Below, piece by piece: positions 41,587 through 49,007 of a stretch of 64,000 nucleotides of DNA. Each line of letters opens with the position of its first letter. Position 1 is the first letter of the stretch. The notes under the pieces are model-generated. The model saw only the letters and a list, made by a program, of their open reading frames with translations, had not been told where the DNA came from and made no database searches. The stretch is from an uncultured Holophagaceae bacterium (lineage in GTDB: Bacteria; Acidobacteriota; Holophagae; Holophagales; Holophagaceae), in NCBI GenBank assembly GCA_903857495.1, contig CAIOFF010000048.1, positions 62,001-126,000 of the forward strand, in the 5' to 3' direction. The position numbers and the translations under genes are program-made.

Positions 41587-43056
41587 TTACCGCGATTCCT
41601 TCCGGGACTGGATCAGGCGCGTGATCTCCGTGCGGGCCTCGGGGCTGAGCTTCACCTTCTGGAGCTCCGCTTCACGGAAGTATTCCTCCGGATCCCGGCA
41701 CAGGCCGTCCGGCGTCGCGGCCAGTCCCTTGCGGGCGCGGGCGGCGTTGAGGAAGACATAGGGCTCCTTGGCGAGCTCAGGGCTGCGCAGGAAGTGGCGG
41801 AAGGTCCACCAGCCTCCGATGCAGAACCAGACCGCCAGCACGCTCACGGCGTACCGCTGGAGACGCCGCATGAGGAGCGGCGTCTCCCGCACATTCCGCC
41901 AGGCCTGGCAGGCCCAGAGGTTGATGGCGATGAGGGCCGCGGCCAGCAGGAGGGTGCCGGTCCAGCCCAGGGTGCCCCAGTCCCAGCCCGTGAGCCCCAC
42001 GAAGAACGGAGTCAGCATCACGCCGAAGATCATGTTGAGGTGCAGCATGTAGAGCAGCAGGCTCTCATGGCTGGCGGCCACCACCAGGTTGGGGCCCGGG
42101 AGGCGGGGGCGCAGCTTCTCGATAGCGCCCAGGGCCGCGCCGCCCATGAGGATCCAGCCCAGGCGGTTGAGGACGCTGGGGAGGGTGGTGTTGTGCAGGG
42201 TCGTGAGCTCGTTCCAGGTCCAAGCGCCCATGGGTCCCTTCAGCAGCCAGGTGCCGGGGGCGGTCTGGATCCAGGTACCCTGCCACAGCCAGGCCTTCTG
42301 GTAGGTGGAGCCGAAGAGCCAGCAGGCGAATCCCAGGACGGCCAGGCCAGCCAGCCACTTGGCCTCGCTCAGACGGGCCAGTCCGTCCTCTCCGGCCTCG
42401 GTGCGGCCCCAGCGGTAGAGGCCCCCCAGGAACGAGCCGAAGGCGGGGAAAGCCAGCCAGGGGAACAGCGGGAAGAGGGCCTGGAGGCCCCGGTCGGAGT
42501 TGCCGTTGAGCAGGCCCCGGAGGGGCAGCCACAGGCCGTCACCGACGCCGGTGGCCCAGACATAGGGGGCGACCAGACAGACCACCACGGCCAGCAGCAG
42601 GGCCACCCAGGCATAGACCCGGGGATGCCGGATGATGCGGGCCAGGGCCTGCAGGATCAGCAGGCTGAAGACGATGCACTGCAGCACGTCGATCTTGTAG
42701 ACCTCCTTCTGCTTCTGCACGGTGGCGAGGACCGTCCAGTCGGCGAAGGTGAAGCCCGGGGCGTGGAGCGCGTAGGCGCAGAGCAGGATGAAGCCCAGGC
42801 GCTTCGCCGTGTCAGGCCAGAAGGGGCGCAGGGTGCCATCTGCCTTGAAGGTGCTGAGGGCGAGGCTGAACCCCGCCGCCATGGCGAAGCTGGGGGCGGG
42901 CAGGCCGTTCAGGAAGTTGAGCCACTCGGGCCGCAGGCCTGGCGTCAGCCACACGTTGACCGTGTGGGTCTGGATCATCACGATCACAGCCCAGCCGCGG
43001 AGCAGGTCGATCCAGTCGCAGCGCTTCGAGGGGGTGAGGTCCGTCCAGATGGACAT
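41587..43056 (-). CDS. HGSNAT-like (DUF1624) membrane acyltransferase
   Basis: A 489-residue polytopic protein with about ten helices. The N-terminal CDWIDLLRGWAVIVMIQTH (His31) matches the heparan-alpha-glucosaminide N-acetyltransferase/DUF1624 catalytic start. SHESLLLYMLHLNMIFGV is another family-like segment. It would transfer an acyl group across the inner membrane, probably onto a surface glycan. The C-terminal ~70 residues are soluble. Confidence 0.8.
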   Translation of the reverse strand: MSIWTDLTPSKRCDWIDLLRGWAVIVMIQTHTVNVWLTPGLRPEWLNFLNGLPAPSFAMAAGFSLALSTFKADGTLRPFWPDTAKRLGFILLCAYALHAPGFTFADWTVLATVQKQKEVYKIDVLQCIVFSLLILQALARIIRHPRVYAWVALLLAVVVCLVAPYVWATGVGDGLWLPLRGLLNGNSDRGLQALFPLFPWLAFPAFGSFLGGLYRWGRTEAGEDGLARLSEAKWLAGLAVLGFACWLFGSTYQKAWLWQGTWIQTAPGTWLLKGPMGAWTWNELTTLHNTTLPSVLNRLGWILMGGAALGAIEKLRPRLPGPNLVVAASHESLLLYMLHLNMIFGVMLTPFFVGLTGWDWGTLGWTGTLLLAAALIAINLWACQAWRNVRETPLLMRRLQRYAVSVLAVWFCIGGWWTFRHFLRSPELAKEPYVFLNAARARKGLAATPDGLCRDPEEYFREAELQKVKLSPEARTEITRLIQSRKESR

Positions 43057-43065
43057 GGGGGGCTC

Positions 43066-44574
43066 CTAGTTGGGCTGCTTTCGCATCACGCTGTGCTGCT
43101 TGCCGTAGAGGAAGTAGATGACAAAGCCCAGGCCCAGCCAGGTGATGAGCCGCCACCAGTTGGCCACTGGGAGAGAGAACATGAGCATGAGGCAGGTGAG
43201 CACGCCCATGACCGGCACGAAGGGCACCCAGGGGCAGCGGAAGGGCCGCTCGGCTTCGGGGTGCTTCTTGCGCATGATGAGCACCGCGGCGCAGACGATG
43301 ACGAAGGCTAGCAGGGTGCCGATGTTGGCGAGGTGCAGCAGGGCGTCGATGGGCAGGAAGCCCGCCAGGGCGCCCACGAAGATGCCCACGAGGATGGTGG
43401 ACTTCCAGGGAGTGCGGAACTTGGGATGCACGTCCCCGAAGGTGGCCTTGGGGAGCAGGCCGTCCCGGGCCATGGCCAGGAACACGCGGGGGCCGCTGAG
43501 CATCATGACCAGCAGCACCGAGGTGATGCCGCTGACGCCCGCCGTGGCGATGAGGCCCTCGGCCCAGCCCATGCCCTTCTGCTTGAAGGCGGTGGACACC
43601 GGGGCGTTGATGTCCAGCTGGTCGAACCGGACCATGCCCGTGAGCACCGCCACCACGGCGATGTAGAGCACCGTGCAGACCAGGAGGGAGACGATGATGC
43701 CGATGGGCACATCGCGCTGAGGGTTCTTGGCCTCCTCGGCGTGGGTGGAGACCGAGTCGAAGCCGATGTAGGCGAAGAAGATGATGGCTGCGCCAGCCAT
43801 GGTGCCGATGGGCGCGCCGCCGCCGTCCACCATGCCCGCGACCCGGTGGCCGAAGAAGCTGATGCCGGTCCAGCCGAAGGGTGCGAAGGGGTGCCAGTTG
43901 GTGGTGTTGACGAAGAACGCGCCCACGGCGATGACGAAGAGCACGGCGGTCACCTTGATGGCCACCATGACGCCGTTGAAGGTGGCGCTCTCCTGGATGC
44001 CCTTCACCAGGACGGCGGTGATGATGAGCACGATGATGAGGGCGGGCAGGTTCATCACGGCGCCTGTGGCGGCGAAGTGGCCCGTGGCCGGGTCGTATTT
44101 CCAGGGGGACTCGCTCAGCAGCTTCGGAATGTGGATGCCGATCTTGCTGACGGCGCTCTGGAAGTAGGCAGACCAGCCCGTGGCCACGGCCGCACTGGAG
44201 ACGCCGTATTCCAGGATGAGATCCCAGCCGATGATCCAGGCGAACAGCTCGCCCAGGGTGGCGTAGGCATAGGTGTAGGCCGAGCCCGCCACGGGCACCA
44301 TGGCGGCGAACTCCGCGTAGCAGAGGGCGGCGAAGATGCAGGTGATGCCGGCGATGACGTAGGACAGCATCAGCGAGGGGCCCGCGATGTTGTGGGCCGC
44401 CGCACCCGTGGCCACGAAGATGCCCGCGCCGATGATGGCGCCGATGCCCAGGGCCGTGAGCTGGACGGGACCCAGCACCCGGCGGAGCCGGTTCTCGCCC
44501 TTGGCCTCTTCCAGGAGGAGGGCCAGGGGCTTGCGGGCAAAGAGCTGGGAAACAGGACGCGGGTCGTTCGACAT
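43066..44574 (-). CDS. APC-family amino acid permease
   Basis: A 502-residue secondary transporter of the amino acid-polyamine-organocation superfamily with about 12-14 helices. LGIGAIIGAGIFVATGAAAH is the substrate-binding TM1 break, and FFAYIGFDSVSTHAEEAKNP is the TM6 segment. This is the cationic amino acid transporter-like subgroup. It is an inner-membrane importer; the substrate is not determined. The start at 44574 has GGAG eight bases upstream. Same strand as the DUF1624 gene, 9 bp apart. Confidence 0.9.
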   Translation of the reverse strand: MSNDPRPVSQLFARKPLALLLEEAKGENRLRRVLGPVQLTALGIGAIIGAGIFVATGAAAHNIAGPSLMLSYVIAGITCIFAALCYAEFAAMVPVAGSAYTYAYATLGELFAWIIGWDLILEYGVSSAAVATGWSAYFQSAVSKIGIHIPKLLSESPWKYDPATGHFAATGAVMNLPALIIVLIITAVLVKGIQESATFNGVMVAIKVTAVLFVIAVGAFFVNTTNWHPFAPFGWTGISFFGHRVAGMVDGGGAPIGTMAGAAIIFFAYIGFDSVSTHAEEAKNPQRDVPIGIIVSLLVCTVLYIAVVAVLTGMVRFDQLDINAPVSTAFKQKGMGWAEGLIATAGVSGITSVLLVMMLSGPRVFLAMARDGLLPKATFGDVHPKFRTPWKSTILVGIFVGALAGFLPIDALLHLANIGTLLAFVIVCAAVLIMRKKHPEAERPFRCPWVPFVPVMGVLTCLMLMFSLPVANWWRLITWLGLGFVIYFLYGKQHSVMRKQPN

Positions 44575-44670
44575 GAACAAAACTCCAGACAATCCGGGGG
44601 AAAGGACCCGGAAAGGTGTTCCAGGGGCAGGGCGGGGCGTTCGGCGATGGTACACCAGCTATGATTCCGC

Positions 44671-45375
44671 ATGCTTCCGGCGGTTCTCCAGGGCGCCTTC
44701 TCCGGGGCGCGGGGCTCCCTGCTCCTCTGTCGGGGCTGCCTGGGGTCTGTGGGCGTGGACGCGGTGGCGGGGCTCTGCGCCCGCTGCTGGCGCGGGCTGG
44801 TGGCCCTGGCCGAGGACCGCTGTCCCCGCTGCGCCCTGGTCCACGCGGAAGGGGACTGCCCGGATGCCACCGCCTGGGAGCGCGGGGACGCGCTCTGGGA
44901 TTACCACGGCGGGCGGCCCCCGCTGGGGGCGCTGCTGCTGCCGGGCCTCAAGGCCGGGGAGCGGGGCTGGCGCCGGGCCCTGCTGGCGCGGGTGGCGGCG
45001 GCGCCGCTGCCAGACTGGGCCGCCACCGTGGACCGGGTGACCGCCGTGCCCAGCGCCCTGCCCCACCGCCTGCTGCGGGGCTTCGACTTCGGGGCTGAGA
45101 TCGGCATCCTCCTGGCCGCGCGGCTGGACCGCCCCTTCGAGCCGCTCCTGGCCAAGGCCTGGCACAGCGGCCGCCAGGCCACCCGCACCGAGACCCAGCG
45201 CCGCCGCCTGCCCCGGAAGGCCATCACCCTGCGCCGCGGCGCGAAACCCGCGGGGGTGGTGCTGCTGGTGGACGACGTGTGGACGACCGGCACCACCCTG
45301 CTGCGCTGCGCCCAGGCCCTGCAGGCGGGAGGCGCCGAGGAAGTGCGCGTGCTGACCCTGTTCCGGGCGCTGTAG
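44671..45375 (+). CDS. comF: ComF family phosphoribosyltransferase-like protein
   Basis: A 234-residue ComF protein. An N-terminal zinc-binding part has paired cysteines (CRGC, CARC, CPRC, GDC within about 20-65). The C-terminal PRTase-like domain has VLLVDDVWTTGTTLLRCAQ. ComF is required for DNA translocation in transformation and interacts with cytoplasmic uptake proteins. It is separate from the comEA operon 26 kb away but supports natural competence. Confidence 0.88.
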   Translation: MLPAVLQGAFSGARGSLLLCRGCLGSVGVDAVAGLCARCWRGLVALAEDRCPRCALVHAEGDCPDATAWERGDALWDYHGGRPPLGALLLPGLKAGERGWRRALLARVAAAPLPDWAATVDRVTAVPSALPHRLLRGFDFGAEIGILLAARLDRPFEPLLAKAWHSGRQATRTETQRRRLPRKAITLRRGAKPAGVVLLVDDVWTTGTTLLRCAQALQAGGAEEVRVLTLFRAL

Positions 45376-45412
45376 GGGCTATCTAAACAGGTCGTATTCG
45401 TGGGAGAAGGGC

Positions 45413-45565
45413 AAAACTCTTGCAGAGGATGCGGAGATGGCTGAGGGTCGCAGAGGACAGCGGTGGTCATCCCCCGAGTCGGGGCCTCCAAGCACCGCGG
45501 GCGGCTGATTCGAAGCTCTCAGCGCTCCTCCGCCCCCTCGTCCTTTCTCTGCGAGAGTGGTTGCT
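45413..45565. repeat. Purine-rich intergenic repeat after comF
   Basis: GCAGAGGATGCGGAGATGG-type short units with inverted ends ACTCTTGC (45416-45423) and GCGAGAGT (45551-45558). Its right end CTCTGCGAGAGT (45547-45558) is the inverse of the left end of the serA-serC repeat. This accounts for most of the 264-bp gene-free gap. Confidence 0.6.
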
Positions 45566-45615
45566 TTTGCCTGGGTGTGCTTGGCATGTCTTGGCTCTTC
45601 CCTGAGATCCCGGAT

Positions 45616-45640
45616 AACCCGGTTGCTGAAAAACCGGGTT
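45616..45640 (-). terminator. Hairpin at the end of the OYE gene
   Basis: AACCCGGTT and AACCGGGTT form 9-bp arms with a 7-nt loop, touching the TGA of the oxidoreductase gene. Likely transcription end; the U-tract is weak. Confidence 0.45.
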
Positions 45641-46734
45641 CAACCCAGCGGCTGCCGCAGGACGGCTGGCCCGCGGGCGGCGCGGATGTAGGAGGCGGGC
45701 CAGGGGGCTTCGACGCCGAGCTCCTGGGCGGCGCGCAGGGGCCAGCGGGGATCCCGGAGCAGCTCGCGGCCCAGCAGGATCAGGTCCGCGGAGCCCTCGG
45801 CCAGGATCTGTTCGGCCTGTCGGGACTCGGTGATGAGGCCCACGGCGCCGGTGGGCACGCCGGTGGCGGCGCGGATGCGGGCGGCGAAGGGCACCTGGTA
45901 GCCGGGGCCTACGGGGATCTTCGCCCCCGGGACCAGGCCGCCGGAGGAGCAGTCCACCAGGTCCGCGCCCAGGCCCTTCAGGGCCTCGGCCAGCTGCACG
46001 GACTGCTCCAGGTCCCAGCCGCCGTCGACCCAGTCCGTGGCCGAGAGGCGCACGAAGAGCGGCAGGCGCTCGGGCCACGCCGCGCGGACCGCGGCCACCA
46101 CCTCCCGGGCCAGCCGGGTGCGGTTCTCGAAGCTGCCGCCGTAGCGGTCGGTGCGGAGGTTGGTGAGGGGCGACAGGAATTGGTGCAGCAGGTAGCCGTG
46201 GGCGGCGTGGATCTCGGCCACCTGGAAGCCCGCGGCCAGGGCCCGGCGGGCCGCGGCCACGAAGGCTGCCACCACCCAGGCGATCCCGGCCTCGTCCAGG
46301 GCCGTGGGCACGGTCCAGCCCGCGTCGAAGGGCAGGGCGCTGGGGGCCACGGGTACCCACCCGCCCGCCGTGAGGGGGACGCTGCCGCTACCCTTCCAGG
46401 GTGCCGGATTGGAAGCCTTGCGACCCGCGTGGGCCAGTTGCACGCCGGGCACCACGCCCTGGGCCGCCATGAAGCGCGTGATGGGAATCAAGGCTTCGGC
46501 CTGGGCGTCGCTCCACAGCCCCAGGTCGTTGGGGCTGATGCGGGCCTCCGGCGCCACCGCAGCAGCCTCCGTCAGGATCAGCCCCGCACCCCCCTGGGCC
46601 AGCCCGCCGTAGTGCACCTGGTGCCACTCGTTCACCAGCCCGTCCTCCGCCTGGTACTGGCACATGGGCGACACCGCGATGCGGTTGGGCAGCGTTAGGC
46701 CGCGCAGTTTAAATGGGGTGAATAGCGTGGGCAT
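45640..46734 (-). CDS. Old yellow enzyme, YqjM-like NADH:flavin oxidoreductase
   Basis: A 364-residue FMN ene-reductase of the thermophilic-like/YqjM class. It has PNRIAVSPMCQYQAEDG (redox Cys25), VQLAHAGRKAS, AEIHAAHGYLLHQFLSP, TDRYGGSFENR, and SSGGLVPGAKIPVGPGYQ. Such enzymes reduce alpha,beta-unsaturated carbonyls with NADPH. The start at 46734 uses a CGGAG site and gives the class length. A palindrome precedes the gene. Confidence 0.92.
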   Translation of the reverse strand: MPTLFTPFKLRGLTLPNRIAVSPMCQYQAEDGLVNEWHQVHYGGLAQGGAGLILTEAAAVAPEARISPNDLGLWSDAQAEALIPITRFMAAQGVVPGVQLAHAGRKASNPAPWKGSGSVPLTAGGWVPVAPSALPFDAGWTVPTALDEAGIAWVVAAFVAAARRALAAGFQVAEIHAAHGYLLHQFLSPLTNLRTDRYGGSFENRTRLAREVVAAVRAAWPERLPLFVRLSATDWVDGGWDLEQSVQLAEALKGLGADLVDCSSGGLVPGAKIPVGPGYQVPFAARIRAATGVPTGAVGLITESRQAEQILAEGSADLILLGRELLRDPRWPLRAAQELGVEAPWPASYIRAARGPAVLRQPLG

Positions 46735-46746
46735 GGGGGCTCCGGG

Positions 46747-46776
46747 CTCAGAATGCGGCTGACGCCGCATTCTGAG
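46747..46776. repeat. Perfect palindrome upstream of the OYE gene
   Basis: CTCAGAATGCGGC and GCCGCATTCTGAG form 13-bp arms with a TGAC loop, 13 bp before the OYE start. It could be an operator or a REP-like element. Confidence 0.7.
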
Positions 46777-46818
46777 ATAGGGTAAGGCACTCTGGGTGGG
46801 GCTCGGCAGGAGCGTTAG

Positions 46819-47511
46819 GTGAGGTGGGACGTGGAGGGTGGTTCCGGCGGGGCGAAAATTAAGATTGTGGTGGATGATCGGGAGGCCCGGGGATCAAGGG
46901 TGGGTGCACTCCTGTGTCGAGTGGAGGACGTTGCGGTCTCGGTGAGACGCCTGCGGACCGGGGACTACCTCATCGAAGAAAAGGCAGTGCTGGAGCGGAA
47001 GCGCGTGCCTGATTTCCTGGAGAGCCTGTTCGAGGGCAGGCTGTTCGCACAGGCCCGGCGGTTGGCCGAGGCGCCGGTGAGGTCATTCCTCATTCTGGAG
47101 GGACCCTCCTCGGAATGGACCCAGCGCCACATCCGGCGGGAGGCCGTCCAGGGGGCGATGCTGACGCTCTCGGTGGTCTTCGGGATCCCGGTGTTGCGTT
47201 CCCGGGATGAGGAAGAGACGGCGAGGCTGATCGGCTACACGGCCCGGCAGCTGCAGTCCATTTCCACCGCTCCCTTGAAGCGGTCCGGTTGGCGGCCCAA
47301 GGGGAAACGGGCGATCCAGCTGAGAGTACTGTCGAGCTTCCCAAGCATTGGAACGAAGCGAGCCCAGCGCCTCCTGGACCACTTTGGCACCCTGGAGCAG
47401 ATCGTGGCCGCGCCGCCCGAAGCACTGGCAGCCGTCCCCGGCATCGGTCAACAAACGGCCCAGTCGATCCACTGGGCCGTCCACGAAGATGGCAATTCTT
47501 ACCATGTGTAA
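46819..47511 (+). CDS. XPF/ERCC4-type structure-specific nuclease with HhH tail
   Basis: A 230-residue protein. The nuclease core is complete: IVVDDREARGS (Asp20, Arg21, Glu22), RTGDYLIEEKAVLERKR (GD 48-49, ERK 59-61) and Asp65, fitting GDxnERKxxxD. Two helix-hairpin-helix motifs follow (SSFPSIGTKRAQRLLDHFG, then LAAVPGIGQQTAQSIH, about 171-217). It resembles archaeal/eukaryotic XPF-MUS81 nucleases, which cut branched DNA. The GTG start at 46819 has an AGGAG site. No helicase domain is present. Confidence 0.85.
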   Translation: MRWDVEGGSGGAKIKIVVDDREARGSRVGALLCRVEDVAVSVRRLRTGDYLIEEKAVLERKRVPDFLESLFEGRLFAQARRLAEAPVRSFLILEGPSSEWTQRHIRREAVQGAMLTLSVVFGIPVLRSRDEEETARLIGYTARQLQSISTAPLKRSGWRPKGKRAIQLRVLSSFPSIGTKRAQRLLDHFGTLEQIVAAPPEALAAVPGIGQQTAQSIHWAVHEDGNSYHV

Positions 47512-47539
47512 ATCGTGGGGCAACGCCCCGCGATTTACA
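47507..47539. terminator. Stem-loop between the convergent XPF-like and cDPGS-like genes
   Basis: TGTAAATCG...GGGGC (47507-47521) pairs with GCCCC...CGATTTACA (47525-47539) across AAC, with one G-T wobble. It overlaps both stop codons, so it probably ends both transcripts. There is no U-tract. Confidence 0.5.
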
Positions 47540-48854
47540 GTCCCAGCATCTTCCTCACCTCCGCCTCCAAGAGCCCTTCGCGCAGCTCTGCCAGGTCGTA
47601 GCGGACGCGGGTCATGGGCTTGGTGACTTTGAGGATGCGGGTGAGGTCGATGGGGGTGCCGCTCAGCACCACGTCGCAGGGGGTGGCCTCGATGGTGGCC
47701 TCGAGGTCCTTCACCTGGTGCTCGCCGTAGCCCATGGCGGGCAGGATGCCCTTGGCGTTGGGGTATTTCCGGTAAGTGGCGGCGATGGAGTCCACGGCGT
47801 AAGGCGTGGGGTCCACGATCTCGTGGGCGCCCGCGGCCTTGGCGGCCACGACACCGGCGCCGTAGGACATGGAGCCGTGGGTGAGCGTGGGCCCGTCCTC
47901 GATGACCAGGGCGCGCATCCCCTTCACCAGCTCCGGCCGGTCGCAGGTGACGGGGCTGTTGGCGCGGATGACCCGGGCCTTCGGATTCACCAGCGCGGCG
48001 TTCCGCTCGATGGCGGCGATGTCGGCCTCCCGGGCGCTGTCGCACTTGTTGATGAGGATGATGTCGGCCATGCGGAAGTTGGCCTCGCCCGGGTGGTAGG
48101 CCAGCTCGTGGCCGGACCGCAGGGGGTCGGCGATGCAGATGTGGAGGTCGCTCCGGTAGAAGGGCAGGTCGTTGTTGCCGCCGTCCCAGAGGATGACGTC
48201 CGCCTCCTGCTCGGCGCTGCGGATGATCTGCTCGTAGTCCACGCCGGCGTAGACGATGAAGCCGTTGTCGATGTGGGGCTCGTACTCCTCGCGCTCCTCG
48301 ATGGTGCACTCGTGCCGGTCCAGGTCCGCGTAGCCCGCGAAGCGCTGGCAGGCCTGGCGGGCCAGGTCGCCGTAGGGCATGGGGTGGCGGATGGCGACGA
48401 CCTGCTTGCCCAGCTTCTTCAGGATGTTGCTGATGTACCGAGTGGTCTGGCTCTTGCCCGCACCCGTGCGCACGGCGGTGATGCCGATGACGGGCTTGGT
48501 GGACTTGATCATGGTCTTGGCGGCGCCCAGGAACGTGAAGTCGCAGTCGTGGGCGATGCAGAGGCTGGCCAGGTGCATGACGGTGGCGTGGGGCACGTCC
48601 GAGTAGGAGAAGACGGCCTCGTCGAGCCGCTCGCGGGCGATGAGGTCCACCAGCTCGGACTCGTCCACGATGGGGATGCCCTCCGGGTAGAGCTTCCCGG
48701 CCAGCACCGCCGGGTAGCGGCGGCCCTCGATGCCCGGGATCTGGGTGGCGGTGAAGGCCACCACCTGATAGTCCGGGTTGTCCCGGTAGACGGTATTGAA
48801 GTTGTGGAAGTCGCGTCCCGCGGCTCCCAGGATCACCACGCGTCGTGTCGTCAT
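47535..48854 (-). CDS. Cyclic 2,3-diphosphoglycerate synthetase-like P-loop protein
   Basis: A 439-residue protein of COG2403. An N-terminal nucleotide-binding fold (VVILGAAGRDFHNFNTVYRD) precedes a P-loop domain with GITAVRTGAGKSQTTRYI, LWDGGNNDLPFY and ILINKCD. The archaeal enzyme makes cyclic 2,3-diphosphoglycerate from 2,3-DPG and ATP. In bacteria the same family is common and its product is unproven. The start at 48854 is preferred. Convergent with the XPF-like gene. Confidence 0.8.
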   Translation of the reverse strand: MTTRRVVILGAAGRDFHNFNTVYRDNPDYQVVAFTATQIPGIEGRRYPAVLAGKLYPEGIPIVDESELVDLIARERLDEAVFSYSDVPHATVMHLASLCIAHDCDFTFLGAAKTMIKSTKPVIGITAVRTGAGKSQTTRYISNILKKLGKQVVAIRHPMPYGDLARQACQRFAGYADLDRHECTIEEREEYEPHIDNGFIVYAGVDYEQIIRSAEQEADVILWDGGNNDLPFYRSDLHICIADPLRSGHELAYHPGEANFRMADIILINKCDSAREADIAAIERNAALVNPKARVIRANSPVTCDRPELVKGMRALVIEDGPTLTHGSMSYGAGVVAAKAAGAHEIVDPTPYAVDSIAATYRKYPNAKGILPAMGYGEHQVKDLEATIEATPCDVVLSGTPIDLTRILKVTKPMTRVRYDLAELREGLLEAEVRKMLGL

Positions 48855-49007
48855 GACACTTTGCCTCTCGGTCCAGCGGCGAGCCGACACGCTCAGGTTT
48901 GGCAGTCCTGGCAGCACCGCGACGGCTGGAGCATACGCCCCCTGCGGGCCTCAGGACACCGCATTGTGGCTTGAATCACAGAGCCCCGAAGAGACTATGC
49001 TTTTCCC

